Source: Parafannyhessea umbonata | GTDB lineage: Bacteria; Actinomycetota; Coriobacteriia; Coriobacteriales; Atopobiaceae | NCBI RefSeq assembly: GCF_900111255.1 | Contig: NZ_FOGP01000001.1 | Location: 346,894-410,893 of the forward strand | DNA length: 64,000 nucleotides | Direction of reading: 5' to 3' | Shown: positions 31,809 through 40,812 of the stretch, one piece after another | Numbering within the stretch: the first letter of the stretch is position 1 | Layout of the letters: every line of letters starts with the position of its first letter | Made by a program: the position numbers and the translations under genes | The notes under the pieces: model-generated | Seen by the model: the letters and a program-made list of their open reading frames with translations, nothing else | Databases searched by the model: none | What the model was told of the DNA's origin: nothing

Positions 31809-34205
31809 ATGTACAAGAGGGGAAGAATTGCAAAGCTTGTCACGTCAACGGCGCTCGCGGCGATCATGGCGGGGCTCCCGGCCGTCCAGGCGCTCGCATG
31901 CACGCAGGTGACCATCGGCAACCAGCTGACGAGCGACGGGGACACCTACTTCGGCCGCTCCGAGGACTACTCGAACCGCTACGGCAAGGTGTTCGGCATC
32001 GAGCCCGCCACCGATAACGGCAAGGTCATCCAGAGCCACGAGAATGATAGCAAACCTGCTGACTCGTTCCGCTACGAGATTACCGGCCCCACGTTCCGCT
32101 ACACCTATGTGCGTGACACGCCCGACAACTGGACCAGCCAGGGCGATCCTGACGCCAAGGCCTATTCGGAGGCGGGTACCAACGAGAAGGGCGTGAGCCT
32201 TTCCTCCACGCTGACCACGAACATGAACGACGCCGTCGCGGCTGTCGACCCGTGCGTCGACCCCGGCATCGGCGAGTACAGCATTGCGGATTTCGTCCTG
32301 TCGCAGGCGACCACCGCTCGCGAGGGCGTCGAGCTCCTGGGCAAGGTCATCGATCAGCAGGGCTCCCAGGACTGCAACCAGATCGTTATCGGCGATGCCA
32401 ACGAGACCTGGATCTTCATGCAGCTCTCCGGGCACCAGTGGTGCGCGGTCAAGTGCGCAAGCAACCTGGTCTCGATCAACCCGAATATGAGCAACCTTCA
32501 GTTTGACGTCGACCTTGAGGACCAGAGTGTCTGCCTGCACTCTGCCAACATGGCCCAGACGGCACAGAAGGCCAACACCTATGTCGAGACCAACGGCAGG
32601 ATGAACGTCGCCGCCTCTTACGGCAAGACCTCCGTCGAGCAGGGCTATGGCCAGAACATTCGCTACGTCCAGGGCCACAAGTACTTTGGCGACGCGAACC
32701 TTGGCGGCTACACGCTCGTGGCTGGCAAGGGAGTGAAGAGCATCGACAACAACCAGCTGTTCTTCTCGCCCACCAATGCCTCGATTGACACGTTCACCGC
32801 GCTGCGCGTCTTCGCCTGCCGCGGCGAGGGTACCGATGTCGACGCCAACGCGAACGCGGGCTTCTACGCCATCGGCAGCAACCGCAACACCGAGAGCCAC
32901 ATGTTCCAGGTACGCGACGAGTACGCGACGAGCGACCCGGAGGTCGCGACCATCCAGTGGGAGGGTCTGTCCCGCTCCGAGTTTACGGTCTTCGTCCCGT
33001 CCTACTCTAACCTTCTGACCAACGTCGACACCGAGCTGTATCCCAACGAGGCAAACTTCTCCGTCGGGCACGTCGGTATCCAGAAAGAGGGCGGCGATGC
33101 CGGCAATATCGCCCAGAACGAGCAGACGGCGATGGCCGACGGCGACCAGGTGAACCTGGACTACGTTCTGATGGACATCAACACGCTCGCCTACAATCAC
33201 CGCGATACGGTTGCCACCGGTGCCCACGCCTACCTCGACGCCCTGCAGAAGGAGATCATCGAGGAGCAGAAGACGGTCGACTCCTATGTCGTCGCGGCTC
33301 AGGGTACCGAGGCGCGCACGGCACTTGCCAACAGAGCTCACGCTGTCGTCTCGCGCGACACCTTCGAGAAGACCCACAAGCTGCTCGAGGAGATTCGCGC
33401 CTATTTGAGGGCCGGCGACTTCTCGCAGCCGTTTGCCGCCTCGGACCTCACGGCCGACGGCAAGCTCGCCGAGCCGCTGGGCTACGCCGACGCCTTCACC
33501 CTGACCATCGACCGTCAGCCCGCATCCGCGACAGCCTTCCAGAACGAGGGCACGCCTGCCCTGACGGTGAGCGCAAAGAGCGGCTCCAGCGACAATCTGA
33601 GCTACAAGTGGCAGAAGTCGACCGATGAGAGCAACTGGAGCGACTGCGGCAGCAGCGACACCTACGCGCCGCAGACGGCCGACCTGGGCACGACCTTCTA
33701 CCGCGTTATCGTTTCGGACGACAATGGCAACTCCGTCATCTCGGAAAGCGCCAAGATCGAGGTTGTCGAGAAGCCCGTCAAGCAGAAGACGGGCTCGATG
33801 TACCGCCTGTACAACCCCTACACGAGCGAGCACTTCTATACCGCCAACTTCGACGAGATGATCATGAACGTCGGCCTCGGCTGGAAGTACGAGGGCGTTG
33901 GCTGGGAGGCTCCCGAGCACTCCAACACCCCGGTCTATCGCCTGTACAACCCATATACGAGCGACCACCACTACACGGTGAGCCCAGCCGAGCGCGACAG
34001 CCTGGTTGCTGCCGGCTGGAACGACGAGGGCATCGGCTGGTACTCCGACGACGAGCAGGGCGTGCCCCTGTATCGCCAGTACAACCCCTACGCCCGCACC
34101 GGTGCCCACAACTACACTGCCAGCGGCTACGAGAGGGACTCCCTGGTCAAGGCCGGCTGGAGGGATGAGGGCGTCGGCTGGTACGGCGTCGCCGAGGAGG
34201 ACTAG
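31809..34205 (+). CDS. Secreted C69-family dipeptidase with three C-terminal DUF5648-type repeats
   Basis: A 798-residue exported protein. The signal peptide ends ALA at residue 30 and the next residue is Cys31 (CTQVTIGNQLTSDGDTYFGRSEDYS): signal cleavage would directly expose the N-terminal Cys nucleophile of peptidase family C69, as known for this family. The catalytic domain runs to about residue 540, followed by an Ig-like region (about 570-655). Three YRLYNPYTSEHFYT...GWKYEGVGW repeats occupy about 664-795, the same module found in the cotH-like protein. GGAGGG precedes the ATG. Probably a surface-exposed N-terminal-nucleophile peptidase; substrates unknown. Confidence 0.87.
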   Translation: MYKRGRIAKLVTSTALAAIMAGLPAVQALACTQVTIGNQLTSDGDTYFGRSEDYSNRYGKVFGIEPATDNGKVIQSHENDSKPADSFRYEITGPTFRYTYVRDTPDNWTSQGDPDAKAYSEAGTNEKGVSLSSTLTTNMNDAVAAVDPCVDPGIGEYSIADFVLSQATTAREGVELLGKVIDQQGSQDCNQIVIGDANETWIFMQLSGHQWCAVKCASNLVSINPNMSNLQFDVDLEDQSVCLHSANMAQTAQKANTYVETNGRMNVAASYGKTSVEQGYGQNIRYVQGHKYFGDANLGGYTLVAGKGVKSIDNNQLFFSPTNASIDTFTALRVFACRGEGTDVDANANAGFYAIGSNRNTESHMFQVRDEYATSDPEVATIQWEGLSRSEFTVFVPSYSNLLTNVDTELYPNEANFSVGHVGIQKEGGDAGNIAQNEQTAMADGDQVNLDYVLMDINTLAYNHRDTVATGAHAYLDALQKEIIEEQKTVDSYVVAAQGTEARTALANRAHAVVSRDTFEKTHKLLEEIRAYLRAGDFSQPFAASDLTADGKLAEPLGYADAFTLTIDRQPASATAFQNEGTPALTVSAKSGSSDNLSYKWQKSTDESNWSDCGSSDTYAPQTADLGTTFYRVIVSDDNGNSVISESAKIEVVEKPVKQKTGSMYRLYNPYTSEHFYTANFDEMIMNVGLGWKYEGVGWEAPEHSNTPVYRLYNPYTSDHHYTVSPAERDSLVAAGWNDEGIGWYSDDEQGVPLYRQYNPYARTGAHNYTASGYERDSLVKAGWRDEGVGWYGVAEED

Positions 34206-34527
34206 CGCTCGATGGCTCCTCGCCGCCACTTGCTGGCGAGCGCCTCAATCCTCGCAGGGCAATGAGTGCACGAATGGGGGCGCGTCCGATTCGTCGGGCG
34301 CGCCCTTCTTGCCTATATTTTTGCGTCTGGGGCTACTGTCCGAGGGCTGCATGCGTATCGAATACCTGGTATCTATTCGCGCCCATGGAGAAATGAACCG
34401 AAATCAGAATCAAGTTTGAAGGTAGACCACATTCTTCATGCATCTCGGGGCGTGCCAAACACAAGCTAAACAACGCGCGTTAGAATTGCAGCTGAGTTAA
34501 ACCACCCATATCTCAATGGAGGTACAC
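34206..34527. other. Intergenic region before fba (322 bp)
   Basis: Contains the dipeptidase terminator and an AT-richer stretch (34380-34510) that probably carries the fba promoter. No gene seen. Confidence 0.5.
34277..34310 (+). terminator. Terminator of the dipeptidase gene
   Basis: GGCGCG-T-CCGA pairs with TCGG-G-CGCGCC around TTCG, followed by CTTCTT. A TTCG tetraloop makes the hairpin very stable. Confidence 0.75.
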
Positions 34528-35400
34528 ATGCTCGTCAACGCTACTGCTATGCTTCAGTCCGCCGAGAAGGGCCACTATGGCATTGGTGCTTTCAACACCA
34601 ACAACCTTGAGTGGGCCAGCTCGATCCTGGACGCCGCAGAGGAGCTCCAGTCGCCGCTCATCATCCAGTGCACCGGTGGCGCTGCTAAGTGGCAGACCAG
34701 CTTCAAGGTCGTCTCTCACATCGTCCACGACCTGGTCGAGGAGAAGAAGATCACCGTTCCCGTCGCCCTTCACCTTGATCACGGCTCCTACGAGCAGTGC
34801 TTCCAGGCTATCGAGGCCGGCTTCACCTCCATCATGTATGATGGCTCCCACGAGGAGACCTTCCAGATCAACCTCGACCGTACCGCTGAGCTCGTGAAGC
34901 TTGCCCACTCCAAGGGCATCTCCATCGAGGCTGAGGTCGGCGGCATCGGTGGCGTCGAGGACGGCGTCGCCTCCACCGGCGAGCTCGCTGACCCCAAGGA
35001 GTGCAAGGCCATCGCTGATCTCGGCGTTGACTTCCTTGCTTGTGGCATCGGCAACATCCACGGCCTCTATCCCGAGAACTGGGCTGGCCTCTCCTTCGAG
35101 CGTCTGAGCGAGATCAAGGCCGAGACCGGTGACCTTCCCCTCGTCCTCCACGGTGGCACCGGCATCCCCGTTGACCAGGTCCAGAAGGCCATCTCCCTCG
35201 GCATCTCCAAGATCAACGTTAACACCGACCTCCAGGTTGCCTTCGCTAAGGCGACCCGCGAGTACGTTGAGTCCGGCGCTGACCTCAAGGGCAAGGGCTA
35301 TGACCCCCGCAAGCTCCTCAAGCCTGGTCGCGAGGCTATCGTCGCCCGTACCAAGGAACTCATCGAGGAGTTCGGCTCCACTGGCAAGGCTTGGAACTAA
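34528..35400 (+). CDS. fba: Class II fructose-1,6-bisphosphate aldolase
   Basis: A 290-residue zinc aldolase of glycolysis, splitting fructose-1,6-bisphosphate. LHLDHGS holds a zinc His, IEAEVGGIGG the catalytic region, VLHGGTGIP and INVNTDLQ the phosphate and metal contacts. GGAGG precedes MLVNATAML; an ATG four codons upstream overlaps that site. Codon use differs from its neighbours, with many GCT, GTT and CTC codons, as expected for a very highly expressed gene. A tagatose or other ketose substrate is less likely given its single-copy, strongly expressed context. Confidence 0.92.
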   Translation: MLVNATAMLQSAEKGHYGIGAFNTNNLEWASSILDAAEELQSPLIIQCTGGAAKWQTSFKVVSHIVHDLVEEKKITVPVALHLDHGSYEQCFQAIEAGFTSIMYDGSHEETFQINLDRTAELVKLAHSKGISIEAEVGGIGGVEDGVASTGELADPKECKAIADLGVDFLACGIGNIHGLYPENWAGLSFERLSEIKAETGDLPLVLHGGTGIPVDQVQKAISLGISKINVNTDLQVAFAKATREYVESGADLKGKGYDPRKLLKPGREAIVARTKELIEEFGSTGKAWN

Positions 35401-35475
35401 GCTATCGGCTGCCTAGGCAAGCGATTGTCTGGAACAGTTAGCCGAACGACTTATTGTTTGGCATCTTGAACTTGG

Positions 35476-35504
35476 CCGGCGTCCTTCGGGACGCCGGTTT
35501 TTTT
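35476..35504 (+). terminator. Intrinsic terminator of fba
   Basis: CCGGCGTCC pairs perfectly with GGACGCCGG around TTCG, followed by seven T. Confidence 0.95.
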
Positions 35505-35881
35505 GCTGTCGCACAAATCATCGCGAGCGCATGCCTGGGGCAAAAATGCGGCACAGGGCCACTGTTGTGTCACGTAGGTGAGAAAAGAGCGAATCAGGTG
35601 CAGGCCGTAGCTGTATTTTTTGCCGAGGGTTTCTATGACCTTGCTTCGCCTGTCGGGGAACTGCTCAGAAGCGCGCGGCACGACGGGCGCCGGCACCGCC
35701 AGGCCTAGCGACTCCCCGTCTTAGGCGCGGCGTACGCGACGCCGCCGCGAAAAACGCGCTACGGTCCAAATCCTTGACCTCCCTTGGCTGGCTCCAGTTG
35801 GGAGACGGTGGTCACTGCCTTTCAGGGCGTCCGCGTGTCTTCGCGCTATCGTGTCCTCGGCTGTCCGGCGTAGCCCGCAAA

Positions 35882-35912
35882 AAACATGCCCGCTCGCGGC
35901 GGGCAGGTCAAT
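35882..35912 (-). terminator. Terminator of the suf-rrf2 transcript
   Basis: On the minus strand GCCCGC and GCGGGC form a stem, followed by ATG and a run of T. It lies about 50 bases after the rrf2 stop. Confidence 0.8.
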
Positions 35913-35960
35913 CTTAAAAAATGTTCGGGCGGGTTACCTGCGTCAGCCCCGGCGAGTTGC

Positions 35961-36431
35961 CTATTCCTTTTCCCTGCGACCCTGCTCCTTTGCGCGTTCC
36001 GCCTCGAGCGTGCCGCGTTCCATCATCTCCTCGACGATGTCGGCAAGCGTCTTGCTGTCCAGGTAGGACGCAGTCACCTTGCCCAGGTCGCGCCACATTG
36101 TGATAGTGGGACAGGTGTCGATTTGCGGGCAGATGCTGTCGTTGGTGCAGTCCAGGCACGATACCGGTGCGAGCGAGCCCTCCGCCGCGCGAAGGATTGC
36201 GCCAAGGGTGTACTGGGAGGGGTCGCGCGTCAGGCGGTAGCCGCCGCCCTTGCCGCGGAGGCTCTCCACGAAGCCTGCCTTGTGCATCAGCGAGACGACC
36301 TGTTCGAGGTACTTGCGCGAGATTCCCTGGCGTCGCGAGACGTCTCCCAGCGAGACCCAGCCCGGGTGGGTCGCGAGGTCTCCCATGATCCTGAGCGCGT
36401 AGCGCCCCTTTGTCGAGAACATGCCAGCCAT
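35961..36431 (-). CDS. Rrf2-family transcriptional regulator (IscR/SufR-like)
   Basis: A 156-residue regulator. The winged helix (FSTKGRYALRIMGDLATHPGW, DVSRRQGISRKYLEQVV, GGGYRLTRD) is followed by CLDCTNDSICPQIDTCP, whose cysteines are spaced to hold an Fe-S cluster as in IscR. Last gene of the suf operon, 22 bases after sufU, so it is likely the Fe-S-sensing autoregulator of the cluster. GGAG precedes the ATG at 36431; MFSTKG three codons later is an alternative start. Confidence 0.9.
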   Translation of the reverse strand: MAGMFSTKGRYALRIMGDLATHPGWVSLGDVSRRQGISRKYLEQVVSLMHKAGFVESLRGKGGGYRLTRDPSQYTLGAILRAAEGSLAPVSCLDCTNDSICPQIDTCPTITMWRDLGKVTASYLDSKTLADIVEEMMERGTLEAERAKEQGRREKE

Positions 36432-36453
36432 GATCCTCTCCGATGGTCTTGAG

Positions 36454-36942
36454 CTATTCCGAGTCGCTATCCGTCGACGCGGCGACCGTGGGCAACGCGT
36501 TTGCCTCGAGCATCTCGCTCAGGGTGCGCCAGGCGAGCTCGGCGCACTTGACGCGTGCGGGCATGTGCGAGATGTCGCGAAGCATCGCGGCGTCCTCGAG
36601 CTCCTCGATGCGCTCGTCGTTGGTCTCCTCGCCACGCACCATCGCCATGAACAGGCGGCACAGCTCGATGGCCTCGGCGGGGGTCTTGCCGACCATGAGG
36701 TCACTCATCATGTCGGCCGAGGCCTGGCTGATGGCGCAACCGTGGCCCTGGTAGGCGGCCTCGTCGATGGTGCCGTCGTCTGCCATGCGCACCGAGAAGG
36801 TCAGCTCGTCTCCGCAGGATGGGTTGACCCCCTCGTGCGTGAAGGTGGCGCCGTCCATCTGGTACTTGTAGTCAGGGTGGTTCACGTGGTCCATGAACTC
36901 CGCGTTGTAGAGGCCGGTCACGCCGGCAGCCATGTTAGCCAT
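36454..36942 (-). CDS. sufU: SufU-type Fe-S assembly sulfurtransferase
   Basis: A 162-residue SufU. The three conserved cysteines are in NPSCGDELTF, GHGCAISQASADMM and RVKCAELAW; with an Asp they bind zinc, and SufU accepts persulfide sulfur from SufS. The ATG at 36942 overlaps the sufS stop by eight bases, so the pair is translationally coupled. Confidence 0.93.
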   Translation of the reverse strand: MANMAAGVTGLYNAEFMDHVNHPDYKYQMDGATFTHEGVNPSCGDELTFSVRMADDGTIDEAAYQGHGCAISQASADMMSDLMVGKTPAEAIELCRLFMAMVRGEETNDERIEELEDAAMLRDISHMPARVKCAELAWRTLSEMLEANALPTVAASTDSDSE

Positions 36943-38200
36943 TGAAGATCGTCCAAACCGTGTCGAGTCCGTTGATGAACCTGTCGATGTCCGCCTTGTC
37001 GTTGTAGAACGCGACTGAGGCGCGGCAGGTGCTGCCCATCTGCACGTCGAGGTACGAGAGGAGCGGCTGCGCGCAGTGGTGGCCGGCGCGGATGCAGATG
37101 CCGGAGCCGTCCAGAATCGAGGACACGTCGTGCGGGTGGATGCCGTGAACGTTGAAGGCGACGGCACCCACGTGGCGCGAGCCGTCGCGCGGGCCGATCA
37201 CGTCGACGTAGTCCAAGGCAGCGAGCGAGTCGCACAGGTAGCAGGCGAGCTCGCGCTCACGCTGCTCGATGCGCTCCATGCCGAGGCCCTCCAGGTAGGT
37301 GAGGTCTGCGTCAAAGGCGTAGGAGCCTGCCGCGTCCTGCGTGCCGGCCTCGAACTTCTGCGGAACGGGGGCCCAGACGGCGCCGGTCTCGGTGACCGAG
37401 TCGATCATCTCGCCGCCCGTGAGGAACGGCGGCATCTGGTCGAGAATCTCGGACTTGCCCCACAGTACGCCGATGCCCATGGGGCCGCCCAGCTTGTGGG
37501 CGGAAAACGCCATCAGGTCGCAGTTGAGCTCGCGCACGTTGACCTTCAGGTGCGGGACGGACTGCGCGCCGTCGACCACCATGTAAGCGCCCATCTCGTG
37601 GGCGCGCGCGGCGATGGCGGGAATGTCGTTCTCGACGCCAAGGACGTTTGAGACGTGCGTGACCGAGACAATCTTGGCCCTGGGACCGATCTTCTCCTCG
37701 ATCTCCTGCTGGGTGATGGCGTAGTCGTCGTCCAGGCGCAGGTAAACGAGCTTGGCGCCGGTTGCGGCACAGACCTGCTGCCAGGGGATGATGTTGGAGT
37801 GGTGCTCCATGATCGAGATGACGACCTCGTCGCCTGGCCGCAGGACCGAGCGCCCCAGGCTGTTGGCAACCAGGTTGAGCGACTCGGAGGCGTTGCGCGT
37901 GAAGACGACCTGGCTGCCCTGCGGCTTGCCGGCCTCGTCGGTTGCGCCGATGAAGCTCGCGATGTGGTTGCGGGCGTCCTCGATGGCCGCAGTCGCGGCG
38001 ACCGAGAGGCGGTACAGGCCGCGCAGCGGGTTGGCGTTCATCGTCTCGTAGAAGTCGCGCTCGGCAGCGAGCACGGCCTCGGGGCGCTGCGAGGTCGCGG
38101 CGCTGTCGAGGAACGTGATGCCGGGGTTCTTGGCGAGCAGGGGGAAGTCCTTCTTGTACGGGCTCTGCTCGATATCTTTGAGCTGTGATTCGCTTAGCAT
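36935..38200 (-). CDS. sufS: Cysteine desulfurase SufS
   Basis: A 421-residue class II (SufS-type) cysteine desulfurase, a PLP enzyme supplying sulfur for Fe-S clusters. FLDSAATSQRP near the start, MEHHSNIIPWQ, the Schiff-base Lys in FSAHKLGGPMGIGVLWG, GEMIDSV, RAGHHCAQPLL and the late GSTCRASVAFYN are visible. It starts 15 bases after sufD. Confidence 0.94.
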   Translation of the reverse strand: MLSESQLKDIEQSPYKKDFPLLAKNPGITFLDSAATSQRPEAVLAAERDFYETMNANPLRGLYRLSVAATAAIEDARNHIASFIGATDEAGKPQGSQVVFTRNASESLNLVANSLGRSVLRPGDEVVISIMEHHSNIIPWQQVCAATGAKLVYLRLDDDYAITQQEIEEKIGPRAKIVSVTHVSNVLGVENDIPAIAARAHEMGAYMVVDGAQSVPHLKVNVRELNCDLMAFSAHKLGGPMGIGVLWGKSEILDQMPPFLTGGEMIDSVTETGAVWAPVPQKFEAGTQDAAGSYAFDADLTYLEGLGMERIEQRERELACYLCDSLAALDYVDVIGPRDGSRHVGAVAFNVHGIHPHDVSSILDGSGICIRAGHHCAQPLLSYLDVQMGSTCRASVAFYNDKADIDRFINGLDTVWTIFNG

Positions 38201-38215
38201 GCTACCTCTCGCTGT

Positions 38216-39370
38216 CTATTCGTTGCTGCTTGCGTCGGTGTTGTCTTCCGCATCGCCTGCTGCCTCGGCGGGGGAGAAGGACAAGGCCTCGTCCTCGAAG
38301 GCATCGCCCAGGACGTGGGTTCCGCGCGCGATGACGGCCGTGCGGGCGGATGCAACCTCGGCGTGGTTCAGGGCGTCGTCGAACAGGGCGCGGGTGAACA
38401 GCGTGTCGATGTCGTCCTCCGAAAGGCCGCGGGCCTTGAGGTAGTCGATCTGCTCGGGACTCAGAGAGCCGATGGTCGCGCCGTGGTTGCCCTGGACGTC
38501 CTCCTCGTCGCAGAGGATGGAGGGCAGGGTCTTGTTGGTGACGCCGTCGCCGGTCACCAGGACGGTCTCGGCCTCGTTGCCCTTGGCGCCCTTGGCGCCG
38601 TGGATGAGGTCGATGGTCTCGCGCATGGTCTTGCGGGCCGAGTCGCCCAGGATGCCCGTGGACTGGATCTCGCTGCGGGTGTCGCGCCCGCGCATGCGCA
38701 CGACGTGGTTGATGTCCAGAAGCTCGCTGCCACCTGCTACGTAACGGCAGGTCAGGTCGATGCGAGAGGACTTGCCGGCAAGGTTCGCGGCGATGCCCAG
38801 GGCGACCTTGGCGCCGCCCAGCGCGTACTGGCGGATGCTGACGCGCGCGTCGTCCGCGGCCTCGACCCCGATGGCCTCGAGGTGCTGGCGACCCTCGCCG
38901 GAGGCGACGATCTGGACGATCTCGACCTTGGCGCCACGCTCTGCGATGACGCGAAGGGCCGCTGCGGTGGTGGCCACGGTCGAGGTGGCCTCCTGCCGGG
39001 AGCTCGTGCTCACGATGATGCGGACGCTTGCGCCCTCGCGCACCATGACGCCGGTGTCCTTGAAGGGCTTGTCGTCGGTGACGGCCACGACGACCGGCTC
39101 GTCCCGGCGCGTGCGGGCGGGAACCTCGACGTAGGCCGCGCCGTCGGCCATACGCTCGATCCAGCGGGTGGCCTCGGCGCCCAGCCCGTCCTCGATGGCC
39201 GAAAAGAGCTTGGGCAGCCTGTTGAAGGCGGCTCCGGTGCGTCCGGCCTGGGGCGCGGGGACGTCGAAGGCGATGTCGTTGATCCTGAGGTAATTCCAGG
39301 TCTGTGCGGGCGAGTCGTTGACGTTGACGAGGGCGATGGTCGCCGGGCTCGTGATCTTGCTGTCTGCCAT
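38216..39370 (-). CDS. sufD: Fe-S cluster assembly protein SufD
   Basis: A 384-residue SufD, partner of SufB in the SufBC2D scaffold complex. The C-terminal NKTLPSILCDEEDVQGNHGATIGSL and YLKARGLSEDDI region is typical of the family. It begins with a one-base TAATG overlap with sufB. The extreme C-terminus after the conserved core is short and acidic. Confidence 0.93.
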   Translation of the reverse strand: MADSKITSPATIALVNVNDSPAQTWNYLRINDIAFDVPAPQAGRTGAAFNRLPKLFSAIEDGLGAEATRWIERMADGAAYVEVPARTRRDEPVVVAVTDDKPFKDTGVMVREGASVRIIVSTSSRQEATSTVATTAAALRVIAERGAKVEIVQIVASGEGRQHLEAIGVEAADDARVSIRQYALGGAKVALGIAANLAGKSSRIDLTCRYVAGGSELLDINHVVRMRGRDTRSEIQSTGILGDSARKTMRETIDLIHGAKGAKGNEAETVLVTGDGVTNKTLPSILCDEEDVQGNHGATIGSLSPEQIDYLKARGLSEDDIDTLFTRALFDDALNHAEVASARTAVIARGTHVLGDAFEDEALSFSPAEAAGDAEDNTDASSNE

Positions 39371-40812
39371 TAGCCGATCGCCCCTTCCATCTCGAGCTTG
39401 ATCAGGTTGTTCATCTCGACGGCGTACTCGAGCGGCAGCTCCTTCGAGACGGGGTTGGCGAATCCGTTTACTACCATGGAGCGCGCCTCGGCCTCGGAGC
39501 AGCCGCGGCTCATCAGGTAGAGGACCGTGTCATCCGAGATACGGCCGATGGTCGCCTCGTGGCCCACCTGCGCGGTGGCGTTGCGCACGTCCATCGCGGG
39601 AATGGTGTCGGAGCGGCTGATGTCGTCGAGCATGAGCGACTGGCACGAGACCGTCGCGCGTGCGCGGTCGGCGTGGCGGCCGACGATGATGGAGGAGCGG
39701 AAGGTGTTCAGGCCGCCGTCCTTCGAGATCGACTTGGTCTCGACCGAGGCGGTGGTGTCCTTCCCGTTCAGCACGACCTTGCAGCCCGTGTCCAGGTCCT
39801 GCGTGGCACCGGCGAAGGTGATGCCGGTGAACTCGCAGCTGGAGCGGTCTCCCTGCAGGATGGTGGTGGGGTAGAGGTAGCTCACGTGGCTGCCGAACGA
39901 GCCGGAGACCCACTCCATCCTTGCGTCGGAGGCGACGCGGGCGCGCTTGGTGTTGAGGTTGTACATGTTCTTGGACCAGTTCTCGATCGTGGAGTAGCGC
40001 AGGCGCGCGCCATCCTTCACGAAGAGCTCGACCGCGCCGGCATGGAGGTTCGCCTCGTAGTACTTGGGGGCGGAGCAGCCCTCGATGAAATGCAGGTCAG
40101 CGCCCTCCTCGACGATGATGAGCGTGTGCTCGAACTGGCCCGCGCCCTGGGCGTTCAGGCGGAAGTAGCTCTGAAGCGGGTAGTCGACCCTCACGCCCTT
40201 GGGGACGTAGACGAAGGAGCCGCCAGACCAAACGGCGTAGTGGAGCGCCGCGAACTTGTGGTCGGTCATGGGGATGAGGGTGCCGAAGTACTGCTTGACG
40301 ACGGGCTCCCACTTGGGGTCCTGAAGCGCGTCCTCGATGGTGGTGTAGACGACGCCGTACTTGGCGACCTCCTCACGCATGTTGTGGTAGACGATCTCGG
40401 AGTCGTACTGGGCCCCGACGCCGGCCAGGCTCTCGCGCTCGGCCTGGGGGATGCCCAGACGCTCGAAGGTGTCCTTGATGTCCTCGGGCACGTCGTCCCA
40501 GTCCTTGGCCTGTTTGGTCTTGGGGCTGACGTAGGTCGAGATGTTGTTGAGGTCCAGGCCCTCGATGGAGGGGCCGTAGTTGGGGGCCATGTCGCGGCGG
40601 TGGTACTCGGCGAGCGCCTTCAGGCGCATGTCGAGCATCCACTGCGGCTCGTTCTTCTTGCTGCTGATGGAGCGGACGATGTCGGGCGTCAGGCCGTCCT
40701 CGTAGCGCTCGTAGCCCTCCTCGGACTTCGTGAAGTCGTATAGCGAGCGGTCGACGTCGGCGACCTTGGAGCGGCCGCGCTCGTCGAGCTCGGGAGTATC
40801 GTTGCTGCTCAT
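39370..40812 (-). CDS. sufB: Fe-S cluster assembly scaffold protein SufB
   Basis: A 480-residue SufB, the scaffold subunit on which clusters form. WSGGSFVYVPKGV, AQGAGQFEHTLIIVEEGADLHFIEG, the GCSAPKYYEANLHAG region and C-terminal VGHEATIGRISDDTVLYLMSRG are all present. Overlaps sufC and sufD by one base each (TAATG). Confidence 0.95.
   Translation of the reverse strand: MSSNDTPELDERGRSKVADVDRSLYDFTKSEEGYERYEDGLTPDIVRSISSKKNEPQWMLDMRLKALAEYHRRDMAPNYGPSIEGLDLNNISTYVSPKTKQAKDWDDVPEDIKDTFERLGIPQAERESLAGVGAQYDSEIVYHNMREEVAKYGVVYTTIEDALQDPKWEPVVKQYFGTLIPMTDHKFAALHYAVWSGGSFVYVPKGVRVDYPLQSYFRLNAQGAGQFEHTLIIVEEGADLHFIEGCSAPKYYEANLHAGAVELFVKDGARLRYSTIENWSKNMYNLNTKRARVASDARMEWVSGSFGSHVSYLYPTTILQGDRSSCEFTGITFAGATQDLDTGCKVVLNGKDTTASVETKSISKDGGLNTFRSSIIVGRHADRARATVSCQSLMLDDISRSDTIPAMDVRNATAQVGHEATIGRISDDTVLYLMSRGCSEAEARSMVVNGFANPVSKELPLEYAVEMNNLIKLEMEGAIG

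Larger units (their letters stand above)
35401..35960. other. Gene-poor region after fba (560 bp)
   Basis: Holds the fba terminator at its left end and the Rrf2-gene terminator at its right end. Between them (about 35505-35880) the function is unclear: an 81-codon minus-strand frame (SKVIETLGKKYSYGLHLIRS) has no ribosome site and overlaps the fba terminator. It could be a decayed gene or an unrecognised RNA. Confidence 0.45.
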
